Source: an uncultured Lachnospiraceae bacterium (GTDB lineage Bacteria > Bacillota > Clostridia > Lachnospirales > Lachnospiraceae). Taken from it: a stretch of DNA of 64,000 nt. Location of the stretch: the NCBI GenBank assembly GCA_910587955.1, contig CAJUNN010000001.1, positions 124,001 to 188,000 of the forward strand. The letters are read 5' to 3'. The notes under the pieces are model-generated. The model saw only the letters and a list, made by a program, of their open reading frames with translations. It was not told where the DNA came from and ran no database searches. The translations under genes and the position numbers were made by a program. The first letter of the stretch is position 1, and each line of letters opens with the position of its first letter. This document shows, one piece after another, positions 8,459 to 16,625 of the stretch.

Positions 8459-9154
8459 CTATGTGTTTTTAAGAAAGGACAGAAAATAGCGCAGCAGCAG
8501 GGAACCGTCCTCGGTGCGGGGATTGGCATGAGCGAAACACATGCGTTCCGGGTGCCACTGGACACCCAGCAGAGGGAGGCTTTTGTGATACATGGCCTCC
8601 ACGACGAAATCCTGGCTGTACTGCGCCACCAGCAGCCCATCGCCGGGGGTATGGATGCCCTGGTGATGGGCGCTGTTTGTAATGGGAGTGCTGCCGTAGA
8701 GTTTTTCCGGGAAAGTTCCCCTGGCTGCCTTGGTTGTATGAATCCGGTCGCCGTTTTGGTATGCGTGGATGCTAAGGGAGCGGGGCGGCAGATCCTGGAT
8801 CAGTGTCCCGCCGAAATAAACATTGAGAATCTGGAGGCCTTTGCAGATGCCCAGGACAGGCTTTCCTGCGCGCACAAAGGATTCCAGCAGATAAAGCTGG
8901 ATGCGGTCTAAGGATTCATCCATATTCCGGGAACCTTGATTTTCTGCACCAAAAAGAGCGGGAACAATGTCTCCGCCTCCCGGAAGGACAAGGCCGTCAT
9001 AGCCGGAGAGATCCGAAAGGGCAGATAACCGGCTCTCAAAGACCGGTTCCTTTTCTTGGAGGGGAAGGGCATCGGCAGGAACTCCCAGGGCTGCGAAAGC
9101 ATTTTTGTAGTTGTGTGTGGTATCTGGATAGCCTGCAAGGAATATTTTTTTCAT
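8459..9154 (-). CDS. Gamma-glutamyl-gamma-aminobutyrate hydrolase family (class I amidotransferase-like)
   Basis: 231 residues. The catalytic cysteine lies in GKPVLGICKGLQILNVYFGG, the oxyanion loop in VLPGGGDIVPALFG and the catalytic histidine with glutamate in GVQWHPERM. This is the PuuD/peptidase C26 pattern: hydrolysis of gamma-glutamyl bonds in small molecules. The start has AGGAAAGGAAC upstream on the minus strand. It is tail-to-tail with the M19 dipeptidase with almost no space, so no terminator separates them. Substrate (gamma-Glu-GABA, or another gamma-glutamyl compound) cannot be decided; no other putrescine genes are nearby. Confidence 0.88.
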   Translation of the reverse strand: MKKIFLAGYPDTTHNYKNAFAALGVPADALPLQEKEPVFESRLSALSDLSGYDGLVLPGGGDIVPALFGAENQGSRNMDESLDRIQLYLLESFVRAGKPVLGICKGLQILNVYFGGTLIQDLPPRSLSIHAYQNGDRIHTTKAARGTFPEKLYGSTPITNSAHHQGIHTPGDGLLVAQYSQDFVVEAMYHKSLPLLGVQWHPERMCFAHANPRTEDGSLLLRYFLSFLKNT

Positions 9155-9385
9155 GGGCAGGTTCCTTTCCTGTCCGGGGACATGGAAGATTTTTATGAAA
9201 ATATATGCAGAACTGTGAAGAAAAAGACGAGCCAGGCTCGTTATACCAATTAGAAAAGAAATCTGAAAGAAAAGTTAAGATTTTATGAAGACTATTGAAA
9301 TTTGAAATTTGTGTGTTATTGTATTATTCAAATAGTACATAAAATCGAAATGCAGCGAAGGAGAGGCAGAAGTGAGGATAAGAAG

Positions 9386-10081
9386 ATGAGTACATTGGTA
9401 GAGGTAAAGGATATTTGCAAGATCTACAATCCTGGTGAAAATGAAGTGCGGGCCCTGGATCATGTGAGCCTTTCCATCAACAAAGGAGAGTTTGTGGCGA
9501 TTATCGGGCAGTCAGGATCCGGAAAGTCCACGCTGATGAATATGCTGGGGTGCCTGGATGTTCCCACTTCCGGGGAATATTACCTGAACGGCAAGGACGT
9601 TTCCATGCTCAGCGACGATGAACAGTCGGACATCCGCAATCTGGAGATTGGATTTATCTTTCAGGGATTTAACCTGATCAGCAATCTCACAGCCATTGAA
9701 AATGTAGAGCTGCCATTGATTTACCGGGGAGTGGGAAAGCGGGAGCGGCAGAAACTAGCCATAGATGCCCTGAAAATTGTGGGCCTGTCCCATCGGATGT
9801 ACCATAAGCCAAACGAGATGTCCGGCGGACAGCAGCAGAGGGTGGCGATTGCAAGGGCCATTGCGGCAAAGCCTCCGGTGATACTGGCGGATGAACCCAC
9901 GGGAAATCTGGACTCGGCATCCAGCAAAGAGATTTTGCAGATTCTGAAAGAATTGTATGTAGACGGAAGAACGGTAATCCTGATCACCCATGATAATGGG
10001 ATTGCAGCGCAGGCAAAGCGGGTGATCCGCATTATGGACGGCAAGATAGAATCAGACACAATCAATGAGGAGATTCAGTAA
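9386..10081 (+). CDS. ABC transporter ATP-binding protein, MacB/LolD type
   Basis: 231 residues from ATG 9386 (GAGGATAAGA upstream); a start at 9302 would add an unrelated 28-residue leader. Walker A GQSGSGKST, Q-loop FIFQGFNLI, signature SGGQQQRVAIARA, Walker B VILADEPTGNLD and switch histidine LITHD are all present. Within the MacB/LolD class this energises FtsX-type permeases rather than a full translocation pore. It is the first gene of an ATPase-adaptor-permease operon; its stop and the adaptor start share one base. The ~230 bases upstream are AT-rich with no promoter I can assign. Confidence 0.95.
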   Translation: MSTLVEVKDICKIYNPGENEVRALDHVSLSINKGEFVAIIGQSGSGKSTLMNMLGCLDVPTSGEYYLNGKDVSMLSDDEQSDIRNLEIGFIFQGFNLISNLTAIENVELPLIYRGVGKRERQKLAIDALKIVGLSHRMYHKPNEMSGGQQQRVAIARAIAAKPPVILADEPTGNLDSASSKEILQILKELYVDGRTVILITHDNGIAAQAKRVIRIMDGKIESDTINEEIQ

Positions 10082-11736
10082 TGTTTGGAAAGAAGAAAAA
10101 TCTGGAAGCGTGGGAAACGGAAACTGTGGAGGAGGAAGGAAAGAAGAAGTTTTTTTCTTTCCTGAAAAAGAGCGAGCCCGGTGACAAGCCCGAGAAGCCG
10201 CCCCTTACAAAGGAGCAGAAAAAGAAACGCCGCAGGCGGATTGTGATCGGCAGCGTGGCGGTCGTGATTGTGGGATATAACATTGGCTCCAGCCTTTTTG
10301 CACCGGAGGTGCTGCCTGCCGTAAATGTAGTGGAAGCCAGTGTGGGGACGGTGGAACAGACCATCGAGGGCAGCGGAACCGTAAAGTCAGAGGAAGTGAA
10401 AACCTATTTTTCTCCCGTGACTGCTAAGGTGGAAAGTTTTGACTTGCAGGTGGGGGATACGGTAACGGCGGGGGATACTCTGCTTACTTATGACGGAGCG
10501 GAGCTGGACGAATTGTACCGCCAGGCGGAACTGACCGGAAGTGCAGCCAACTTAGGCTATCAGGATGCCATCACCAGGGACAATGAGAATGTATCCGAGT
10601 ACAACCGCTCCTCCGCAGATCTGAATGTGATTGAACAGCAGCTGGATGCGGAAAAGAATGAATATGAGCATGTGCAGGACCGGATTACGGAGTACACGGA
10701 GAAGCAGGCCAACTCCTCCATTGAGCTGAACAACAGGCAGATTGCCCTGGAGGATGCACAGAGAACTTTGGCAAGTGCAGATGAAGTTTTGAAGCAGAAA
10801 AAGGAAGAACTGGATGCGGCATCGGATCCGGCGGCTCAAGAAGCACTTCGAAAAGAAATTGCGGATTTGGAAATAGCGAAAGCTGCAGCGGTGAAAAACC
10901 GTGATGCTGCCCAGAAGAAGATCCAGGAAGAACAGGATTACTTAAATGAGATCAACGAAAAGCTGAACGGTTACCGGGATCGTCTGGAGAAGTCTTCGGA
11001 GAACCTGGAAAAGCTCCAGACAAATAAGGCCAAGGAGGAGGGCATCAAGAGTTCTACGGAAAGCTCCAGGCTCACCTCGGCAGCCCGGCAGGAGCTGGCA
11101 GCTAACAACAATTTAAGTACCCTCAACGCCCAGATGACCAAGGATGACATCAATGCAGGAAAAGCAGGAATCCAGGCAGAGTTTTCCGGCGTGGTGACAG
11201 AAGTGGGAGCTGTCCCCGGCGGTCCGGCAGCCCAGGGAAGCAGTCTTTTTACCGTTGCCAGCAACGAGAACGTGATTGTAGACATGTCTGTGACCCGCTT
11301 TGATCTGGAGAAGCTGGAGGTGGGCCAGAGTGCAGAGATTACCCTGGCGGGAAATACTTACACCGGAACCGTCAGCAAGCTGAGCCGTCTGGCAGCCAAC
11401 AATGAGAAGGGAACTCCGGTGGTCAGCGCCCAGATACATATTGATAATCCCGATGACAAGATTTACCTGGGTCTGGAAGCTAAGGTTAAAATCAGCGGGC
11501 GGAAAGCGGAGGATGTGATCGCCGTTCCTGTGGAGGCGGTCAACACAAGCAAGGAAGGGAGTTTTTGCTACATTGTGGATGAGAACGGCATGATTGCCCG
11601 CAAGGATGTGGAAACAGGCCTGTCTTCTGCCACTATGATTGAGATAAAATCGGGTTTAAGCTTCGGAGATAAAGTAGTCCGCAATACAGGAAGCGTGCTG
11701 GAAGAGGGAATGCGGGTAACGGCTGTGGAGGAATAG
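10081..11736 (+). CDS. MacA-like membrane fusion (adaptor) protein
   Basis: 551 residues. A very basic cytoplasmic N-terminus (about 1-54) precedes one membrane segment (about 55-72). A lipoyl half-motif (about 85-140) leads into a long Glu/Lys/Gln-rich coiled coil (about 155-350), then the second lipoyl half (AEFSGVVTEVGAVPGG), a beta-barrel and a membrane-proximal domain. This is HlyD/MacA architecture. In Gram-positive cells there is no outer-membrane partner, so the adaptor is thought to help the permease present substrate or to span the wall. The coiled coil is longer than in E. coli MacA. Central gene of the efflux operon. Confidence 0.9.
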   Translation: MFGKKKNLEAWETETVEEEGKKKFFSFLKKSEPGDKPEKPPLTKEQKKKRRRRIVIGSVAVVIVGYNIGSSLFAPEVLPAVNVVEASVGTVEQTIEGSGTVKSEEVKTYFSPVTAKVESFDLQVGDTVTAGDTLLTYDGAELDELYRQAELTGSAANLGYQDAITRDNENVSEYNRSSADLNVIEQQLDAEKNEYEHVQDRITEYTEKQANSSIELNNRQIALEDAQRTLASADEVLKQKKEELDAASDPAAQEALRKEIADLEIAKAAAVKNRDAAQKKIQEEQDYLNEINEKLNGYRDRLEKSSENLEKLQTNKAKEEGIKSSTESSRLTSAARQELAANNNLSTLNAQMTKDDINAGKAGIQAEFSGVVTEVGAVPGGPAAQGSSLFTVASNENVIVDMSVTRFDLEKLEVGQSAEITLAGNTYTGTVSKLSRLAANNEKGTPVVSAQIHIDNPDDKIYLGLEAKVKISGRKAEDVIAVPVEAVNTSKEGSFCYIVDENGMIARKDVETGLSSATMIEIKSGLSFGDKVVRNTGSVLEEGMRVTAVEE

Positions 11737-11739
11737 AAG

Positions 11740-12969
11740 ATGGGACAATTACTGGAATATTTTAAGATGGCCCTGGATAACATCCAGGCAAATAAGGGCC
11801 GTTCCATTCTGACTATGCTTGGTATTATTATCGGTATTTCCTCAGTGATCATGATTATGTCTATTGGACAGGGAGCCAAAGGGGAGATCGGGGATCAGTT
11901 AAGCGCTATGGCCGGAGGCCAGATTTTCATCAGCGGCGCCTACAGTGATTCCAACCAGATTTACCTGACACCGGAGGATATGGAAGCCATTAAGGAGGTA
12001 GAGGGCGTCAAAGGCGTCACTCCTTCCGACAGCATGTCGGGGAAGCTTCTCAGTCCCAGGAATGTGGAATTTGCGCTAAGCGTTACCACCGGAACGGCGG
12101 ATTTGAAGTATACCCACAACCCGGAGATGAAATACGGGCGCTATTTTTCCGATTCTGATGTGGACTCTATGAATCTGGTGGCTGTGATTGGAGAAGGCGA
12201 TGCCCGGAAGCTCTTCGGCACGGACGATGTGGTGGGAATGAGCGTGGAGGTCACTATTTACGATACCACCCAGGAAGTCACAATTATCGGTGTAATTAAG
12301 GAAGAACAGTCCGGGGAAAGCGGTCTGGTGAGCAGTATGATGTACAACTCCAACCGGGTATCCTTCTATATGCCATGGACAGCCAATTATGCCTTTGGCT
12401 ATATCTTGGATGAGTTTTATTCCATCATTGTGGTGGCGGATACCAGCTACAGCAGCGTGGCGGTCAGCAGCGACATTGTGAGCCTTCTGGAGCGCCGCTA
12501 CCAAGTGCAGGGGGAGGACAAATTTTACGTGGAGGATGCAGAGAGCCAGATTTCTGTCATTACCCAGGTTCTGGATATGCTGACGGCCTTTATCTCTTTC
12601 GTGGCCGCCATTGCCCTTCTGGTAGGCGGCATCGGCGTCATGAATATCATGCTGGTGTCTGTGACCGAGCGGACCCGGGAGATTGGCATCCGCAAGGCAC
12701 TGGGAGCCAGGACCAGATCCATTATGATGCAGTTCCTCTCGGAATCCGCTATCATCACGGCCATCGGCGGAATCATCGGGATTATCCTGGGAATTCTGGG
12801 GGCTAAGGCGCTTTGTTCTCTGCCCCAGCTTGGATTCCCGCCCCGGATCAGTGTGGCGACGATTCTTCTGACGACCTTCTTTTCCTCCTGTGTGGGAATT
12901 TTCTTCGGAATCTACCCGGCCAGGAAGGCGGCGAAGCTTAGTCCCATTGAGGCGCTGCGGAGAAATTAG
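11740..12969 (+). CDS. MacB-type FtsX domain permease
   Basis: 409 residues. Membrane segment near residues 22-45, an extracytoplasmic MacB_PCD domain (about 50-265), then three segments from about 275 to 400 forming the FtsX fold, with the family motif SVTERTREIGIRKALGA between the first two. The ATPase is encoded separately at 9386, unlike Proteobacterial MacB. It probably exports or extrudes peptides, lipids or antibiotics by mechanotransmission; specificity unknown. Three bases separate it from the adaptor, and a new promoter follows 53 bases later. Confidence 0.92.
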   Translation: MGQLLEYFKMALDNIQANKGRSILTMLGIIIGISSVIMIMSIGQGAKGEIGDQLSAMAGGQIFISGAYSDSNQIYLTPEDMEAIKEVEGVKGVTPSDSMSGKLLSPRNVEFALSVTTGTADLKYTHNPEMKYGRYFSDSDVDSMNLVAVIGEGDARKLFGTDDVVGMSVEVTIYDTTQEVTIIGVIKEEQSGESGLVSSMMYNSNRVSFYMPWTANYAFGYILDEFYSIIVVADTSYSSVAVSSDIVSLLERRYQVQGEDKFYVEDAESQISVITQVLDMLTAFISFVAAIALLVGGIGVMNIMLVSVTERTREIGIRKALGARTRSIMMQFLSESAIITAIGGIIGIILGILGAKALCSLPQLGFPPRISVATILLTTFFSSCVGIFFGIYPARKAAKLSPIEALRRN

Positions 12970-13021
12970 CCGGGAGTGAAAGGGAAAGTGCTTTTGTATT
13001 CGAAATCCAGCGAAAAACCAG

Positions 13022-13050
13022 TTGACACCGCCCTTTGCATATGCTAAACT
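13022..13050 (+). promoter_or_regulatory. Promoter of the infC-rpmI-rplT operon
   Basis: TTGACA (13022-13027) and TAAACT (13045-13050), spacing 17. Transcription would begin near 13057, leaving a leader of about 170 bases. Confidence 0.8.
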
Positions 13051-13056
13051 ATTCGA

Positions 13057-13186
13057 GTGACAGCAAGCAGAGTATCCACTCTCACCTCAGCGCAGAAGGC
13101 GTCTCGGGTTTATATCTGGCAGAAGGAGTGTTTTGGCGCGCTCTTTATTCTGATAGAAAGTGGATAGTCTGACTATCCACTTTTTT
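13057..13186 (+). promoter_or_regulatory. infC operon leader with attenuator
   Basis: A terminator hairpin (GTGGATAG 13160-13167 / CTATCCAC 13173-13180, extended by AAA/TTT and followed by six T) sits before infC. TATCCACT also occurs upstream at 13073-13080 and can pair with AGTGGATA at 13159-13166, which would break the terminator. The two copies of TATCCACT thus compete for the same strand. This is the arrangement of the ribosomal protein L20 leaders of Firmicutes, where excess L20 favours termination. L20 as the effector here is inference. Confidence 0.8.
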
Positions 13187-13228
13187 GTATTTAGGAAGCG
13201 GGATATTTTCTTTAAGGAGGGTATTACT

Positions 13229-13738
13229 ATTAGCGATTTTATGATTAACGAACAGATCCGGGACAGGGAAGTCCGTCTGATTGGATCAAACGGCGAACAG
13301 TTGGGGATCATGTCCGCGAGGGATGCTATGAAAATTGCCAGGGAAGCAGAACTGGACCTGGTGAAGATTGCGCCGACAGCCAAGCCGCCGGTGTGCAAGA
13401 TCATCGATTACGGAAAGTACAAGTATGAGATGTCGCGCAAGGAGAAGGAAGCCAGAAGAAAGCAGAAAATCATTGAGATTAAAGAAGTGCGTCTGTCACC
13501 GAACATTGATGAAAATGATCTGAACACCAAGATCAGCGCTGCCAGGAAGTTCCTCCAGAAGGGAGATAAGGTGAAGGTAACACTGCGCTTCCGGGGCAGG
13601 GAGATGGCTCATGTGCAGAAGAGCAAGCAGATCCTGGATGTGTTTGCGGAGAAGGTGGCCGATCTTGCGGTTGTGGAGAAGGCGCCGAAGCTGGAAGGCC
13701 GTCAGATGATTATGTTTTTGACGGAGAAGCGCCAGTAA
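13229..13738 (+). CDS. infC: Translation initiation factor IF-3
   Basis: 169 residues from a probable AUU start at 13229. AAGGAGG (13214-13220) is 8 bases before this ATT, but 20 bases from the first ATG (13241) and only 2 from another ATT (13223), so ATT 13229 is best placed. infC is known to use rare AUU/AUC starts, which let IF3 discriminate against its own mRNA. The N-domain MINEQIRDREVRLIGSNG, the linker, and the C-domain ending in MIMFLTEKRQ are all conserved. First gene of infC-rpmI-rplT, controlled by the leader at 13057-13186. Confidence 0.95.
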   Translation: MSDFMINEQIRDREVRLIGSNGEQLGIMSARDAMKIAREAELDLVKIAPTAKPPVCKIIDYGKYKYEMSRKEKEARRKQKIIEIKEVRLSPNIDENDLNTKISAARKFLQKGDKVKVTLRFRGREMAHVQKSKQILDVFAEKVADLAVVEKAPKLEGRQMIMFLTEKRQ

Positions 13739-13815
13739 AATTGGAAATCGCCTGGATTCCGGGATGATTTTATAGAAGTGAAAAACCAGAAACTATGACA
13801 GGAGGAGTATATAAA

Positions 13816-14013
13816 ATGCCTAAAATGAAGACAAGCAGAGCGGCTGCGAAACGTTTCAAGAAAACAGGAACCGGCCAGTTAAAGAGAATGAAAGCTTATA
13901 AGAGCCATATCTTAACCAAGAAATCCCAGAAGAGAAAGAGAAATCTGAGGAAGGCAACCATTACAGATGCAACCAATGTAAAGAACATGAAGAAGATTCT
14001 GCCGTATCTGTAA
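13816..14013 (+). CDS. rpmI: 50S ribosomal protein L35
   Basis: 65 residues, the usual length, with the canonical start MPKMKTSRAAAKRFKKTG and the C-terminal MKKILPYL. ATG 13816 has AGGAGG 10 bases upstream; an upstream ATG (13795) lacks a site. Very rich in Lys and Arg as expected for a 23S rRNA-binding protein. It lies between infC and rplT in the standard order. Confidence 0.97.
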   Translation: MPKMKTSRAAAKRFKKTGTGQLKRMKAYKSHILTKKSQKRKRNLRKATITDATNVKNMKKILPYL

Positions 14014-14043
14014 AAGCGCAAAATTTCAAGGAGGAGAGAAAAA

Positions 14044-14400
14044 ATGGCAAGAGTAAAAGGCGGTTTAGGCGCCAAGAAAAGACATAACAGGGTATTAAAG
14101 CTGGCAAAGGGTTACAGAGGAGCCAGAAGCAAACAGTACAGAGTAGCAAAGCAGTCTGTCATGAGAGCGCTGACCAGCTCTTATGCAGGAAGAAAAGAGA
14201 GAAAACGTCAGTTCCGCCGTCTGTGGATTGCACGTATCAATGCGGCAGCCAGAATCAACGGACTGTCCTACAGCAAGTTTATGTACGGACTGAAGCTGGC
14301 GGATGTGGAGATGAACCGGAAGATCCTGGCCGATATGGCAGTCAACGACGCGGCGGGCTTCACCACTTTGGCAGAGCTGGCAAAGAGCAAATTAGCGTAA
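14044..14400 (+). CDS. rplT: 50S ribosomal protein L20
   Basis: 118 residues, the usual length, starting MARVKGGLGAKKRHNRVLK with AGGAGGAG upstream. The basic N-terminal helix and the globular C-domain (MYGLKLADVEMNRKILADMA) are typical. L20 is needed early in 50S assembly and in other Firmicutes represses its own operon by binding the leader. Last gene of the operon, followed by an intrinsic terminator at 14434. Confidence 0.97.
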   Translation: MARVKGGLGAKKRHNRVLKLAKGYRGARSKQYRVAKQSVMRALTSSYAGRKERKRQFRRLWIARINAAARINGLSYSKFMYGLKLADVEMNRKILADMAVNDAAGFTTLAELAKSKLA

Positions 14401-14433
14401 TCCGTTCAGACCACGGAAATAGGAAAACAAAAG

Positions 14434-14476
14434 AGCCATTGCAGGACGGGAAAGGTTTCCGCAGCAATGGCTTTTT
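14434..14476 (+). terminator. Terminator of infC-rpmI-rplT
   Basis: AGCCATTGC (14434-14442) pairs with GCAATGGCT (14464-14472), followed by five T. Confidence 0.9.
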
Positions 14477-14487
14477 CTATGCAGACT

Positions 14488-14515
14488 TTGACAAACCCGG
14501 AGAACGTGCTATAAT
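14488..14515 (+). promoter_or_regulatory. Promoter of the CobW operon
   Basis: TTGACA (14488-14493) and a perfect TATAAT (14510-14515) with 16-base spacing, ~50 bases before the first CobW gene. I see no Zur-like palindrome overlapping it. Confidence 0.85.
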
Positions 14516-14566
14516 TAGCAATACATCAAAATAGTACGAACTGAAATCAGAAAGAAGGAATAGAAA

Positions 14567-15643
14567 ATGACAGAAATTACCATTATCTCCGGCTTTTTGG
14601 GAGCCGGAAAGACCACTTTAATTAAGAAGCTTTTGGAGGAGGCATTTCAGGGAGAGAAGCTGGTGCTGATTGAAAATGAGTTTGGCGAGATCGGCATTGA
14701 CGGAGGCTTTCTGAAGGATGCGGGGATCCAGGTAAATGAGATGAATTCCGGCTGTATTTGCTGTTCCCTGGTAGGAGACTTTGGTACGGCCTTGAAGGAA
14801 GTGCTGGATACCTATGGGCCGGACCGGATTCTCATTGAGCCCTCAGGTGTGGGCAAGCTTTCCGATGTGGTTAAGGCCGTAGAGCGGGTGGCGGAATCGG
14901 CGGATGTCCGTATTGACAGCTCTATTACGGTAGTGGATGGGAAAAAATGTAAGATGTATATGAAAAACTTCGGGGAATTTTTCAACAATCAGGTGGAACA
15001 TGCAGGCACTATCGTTTTGAGCCGGACCCAGAGTATGACGGATGAGAAGCTGGAGGCGTGCGTAAAGCTTCTGCGGGAGCATAATCCGAAGGCGGCTGTG
15101 ATTACCACGCCCTGGGACGAGCTGGACGGGAAGAAAATTCTGGAGGCCATGCACCACGCGGAGCTGGAGATGGGAGAGCCCCATCAGGATCATCACTGCC
15201 ATGGGGAGGGATGCGGCTGCGATCACCATCATGAAGAAGCCTGCGGTCATGATCACCACCATGACGGAGAATGCAGTCATGATCACCACGGTCATGACGG
15301 GGAGTGTGCCTGCGGCTGCCATGATCACGATCACCACCATCACCATCATGAGGGCCACCATCATGCGGATGAGGTATTCACGAGCTGGGGGGCAGAGACG
15401 CCCCGCAAGTACAGTGCAAAAGAGCTTGAGAAGATTTTAGAGAAGCTGGGAGCTTCGGAAGAGTACGGGGTGATTCTCCGGGCCAAAGGCATCGTTCCGG
15501 GAACGGAAGGAGGCTGGCTGGAGTTTGATTTCGTGCCGGAGGAATATGAGGTGCGGGGCGGGAACGCAGATTATACGGGAAGACTCTGTGTCATCGGCTC
15601 GAAACTGAATGAGGAGGCTTTGAAGGAGCTTTTCCAAATCTAA
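14567..15643 (+). CDS. CobW/COG0523 GTPase with histidine-rich metal-binding insert
   Basis: 358 residues. Walker A GFLGAGKTT at 9-17, the metal motif CICC (residues 63-66, in NSGCICCSLVGD), EPSG switch region, and a C-terminal CobW_C domain (about 280-358). Between them, residues about 205-266 form a very dense His/Asp/Cys run with more than 25 histidines and repeated DHHH and CGC clusters. COG0523 GTPases deliver zinc, cobalt or other metals to target enzymes; the His insert suggests metal storage or capture. It has a strong promoter, and the second CobW gene follows 16 bases later. Metal identity is undetermined; zinc or nickel are most likely from family knowledge. Confidence 0.92.
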   Translation: MTEITIISGFLGAGKTTLIKKLLEEAFQGEKLVLIENEFGEIGIDGGFLKDAGIQVNEMNSGCICCSLVGDFGTALKEVLDTYGPDRILIEPSGVGKLSDVVKAVERVAESADVRIDSSITVVDGKKCKMYMKNFGEFFNNQVEHAGTIVLSRTQSMTDEKLEACVKLLREHNPKAAVITTPWDELDGKKILEAMHHAELEMGEPHQDHHCHGEGCGCDHHHEEACGHDHHHDGECSHDHHGHDGECACGCHDHDHHHHHHEGHHHADEVFTSWGAETPRKYSAKELEKILEKLGASEEYGVILRAKGIVPGTEGGWLEFDFVPEEYEVRGGNADYTGRLCVIGSKLNEEALKELFQI

Positions 15644-15659
15644 GACAGGGGTGAATGCC

Positions 15660-16610
15660 ATGAGTTTATTAAATAAAGTGCCTGTCTATGTAGTCAACGG
15701 TTTTCTGGAAAGCGGGAAGACTTCGTTCATCCGGGAGACGCTCTCGGATCCCTATTTTTCGGACGGAGGAAAAACGCTTCTGCTCCTCTGCGAGGAGGGA
15801 GAGGAAGAGTACGACGGACATGTTCTGGAATCCTATGATACGGTACAGGTGACAGTGGAGGGAAAGGCGGAGTTTACCCCGGAGTTTCTGGAAAGCTGCC
15901 GGAAACAATACCGTCCGACCCAGGTAATGATTGAGTACAACGGCATGTGGGGAATGCAGCTTCTGCGGGAGATACCGCTTCCCAGGGGATGGTTTCTGGC
16001 CCAGGGCATTACTCTGGTGGATGCGGGGACATTTGATCTCTATATGCAGAATATGAAATCCCTCTTTATGGATATGGTGCAGGATTCGGATCTGGTGATT
16101 TTCAACCGCTGCGCGGAAGGGACAAAGGCGGCTTCCTACAAGCGGAATATTAGGGCAGCCAATCCGCGGGCCCAGGTAGAATTTGAGCAGGAGGGCGGGG
16201 AGCTGTTTGAATATGAGGAGGAACTGCCCTTTGATCTGAATGCGGAGATCATCGAGATCGCAGACATAGATTACGGAATCTGGTATCTGGACGCCATGGA
16301 CCACCCGGAACACTATGAGGGAAAGACCGTCCGCTTTCAAGCCATGGTGATGCGGCCCAGGGAGCTGGAAGCCGGCTGGTTTGTGCCCGGGCGGCGGGCC
16401 ATGACCTGCTGTGCGGACGACACGGTATTTCTCGGCTTTCTCTGCAAATCCCAGAACGTGGATAAGCTGCGGAACCGCCAGTGGCTGACGGTGACAGCCA
16501 AGGTAAAGGCGGAGGCCAGAAAAGAGTATTCCGGTGAGATTGGTCCGGTACTTTACACCAAGGCCCTGAAATCGGCAGAAAAGCCGGAGGAAGAGATGGT
16601 ATATTTTTGA
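15660..16610 (+). CDS. CobW-like GTPase fused to a TIGR03943-like C-terminal domain
   Basis: 316 residues from ATG 15660. Residues 14-22 (GFLESGKTS) are a P-loop like that of CobW, and TLVDAGTFDLYMQN resembles the CobW VVD..NF region, but the CxCC metal motif is absent. From about residue 205 the sequence changes to a beta-rich domain: DAMDHPEHYEGKTVRFQA, then FVPGRRAMTCCADDT and a C-terminal PEEEMVYF. This closely resembles the C-terminal half of TIGR03943 (YcgQ/DUF1980) proteins, normally encoded with a DUF318-type permease. No such permease is next door. The conserved CC in MTCC may bind metal. The fusion reading is mine, from remembered family sequences. Confidence 0.75.
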   Translation: MSLLNKVPVYVVNGFLESGKTSFIRETLSDPYFSDGGKTLLLLCEEGEEEYDGHVLESYDTVQVTVEGKAEFTPEFLESCRKQYRPTQVMIEYNGMWGMQLLREIPLPRGWFLAQGITLVDAGTFDLYMQNMKSLFMDMVQDSDLVIFNRCAEGTKAASYKRNIRAANPRAQVEFEQEGGELFEYEEELPFDLNAEIIEIADIDYGIWYLDAMDHPEHYEGKTVRFQAMVMRPRELEAGWFVPGRRAMTCCADDTVFLGFLCKSQNVDKLRNRQWLTVTAKVKAEARKEYSGEIGPVLYTKALKSAEKPEEEMVYF

Positions 16611-16625
16611 CCAAAGGAGGAAATC

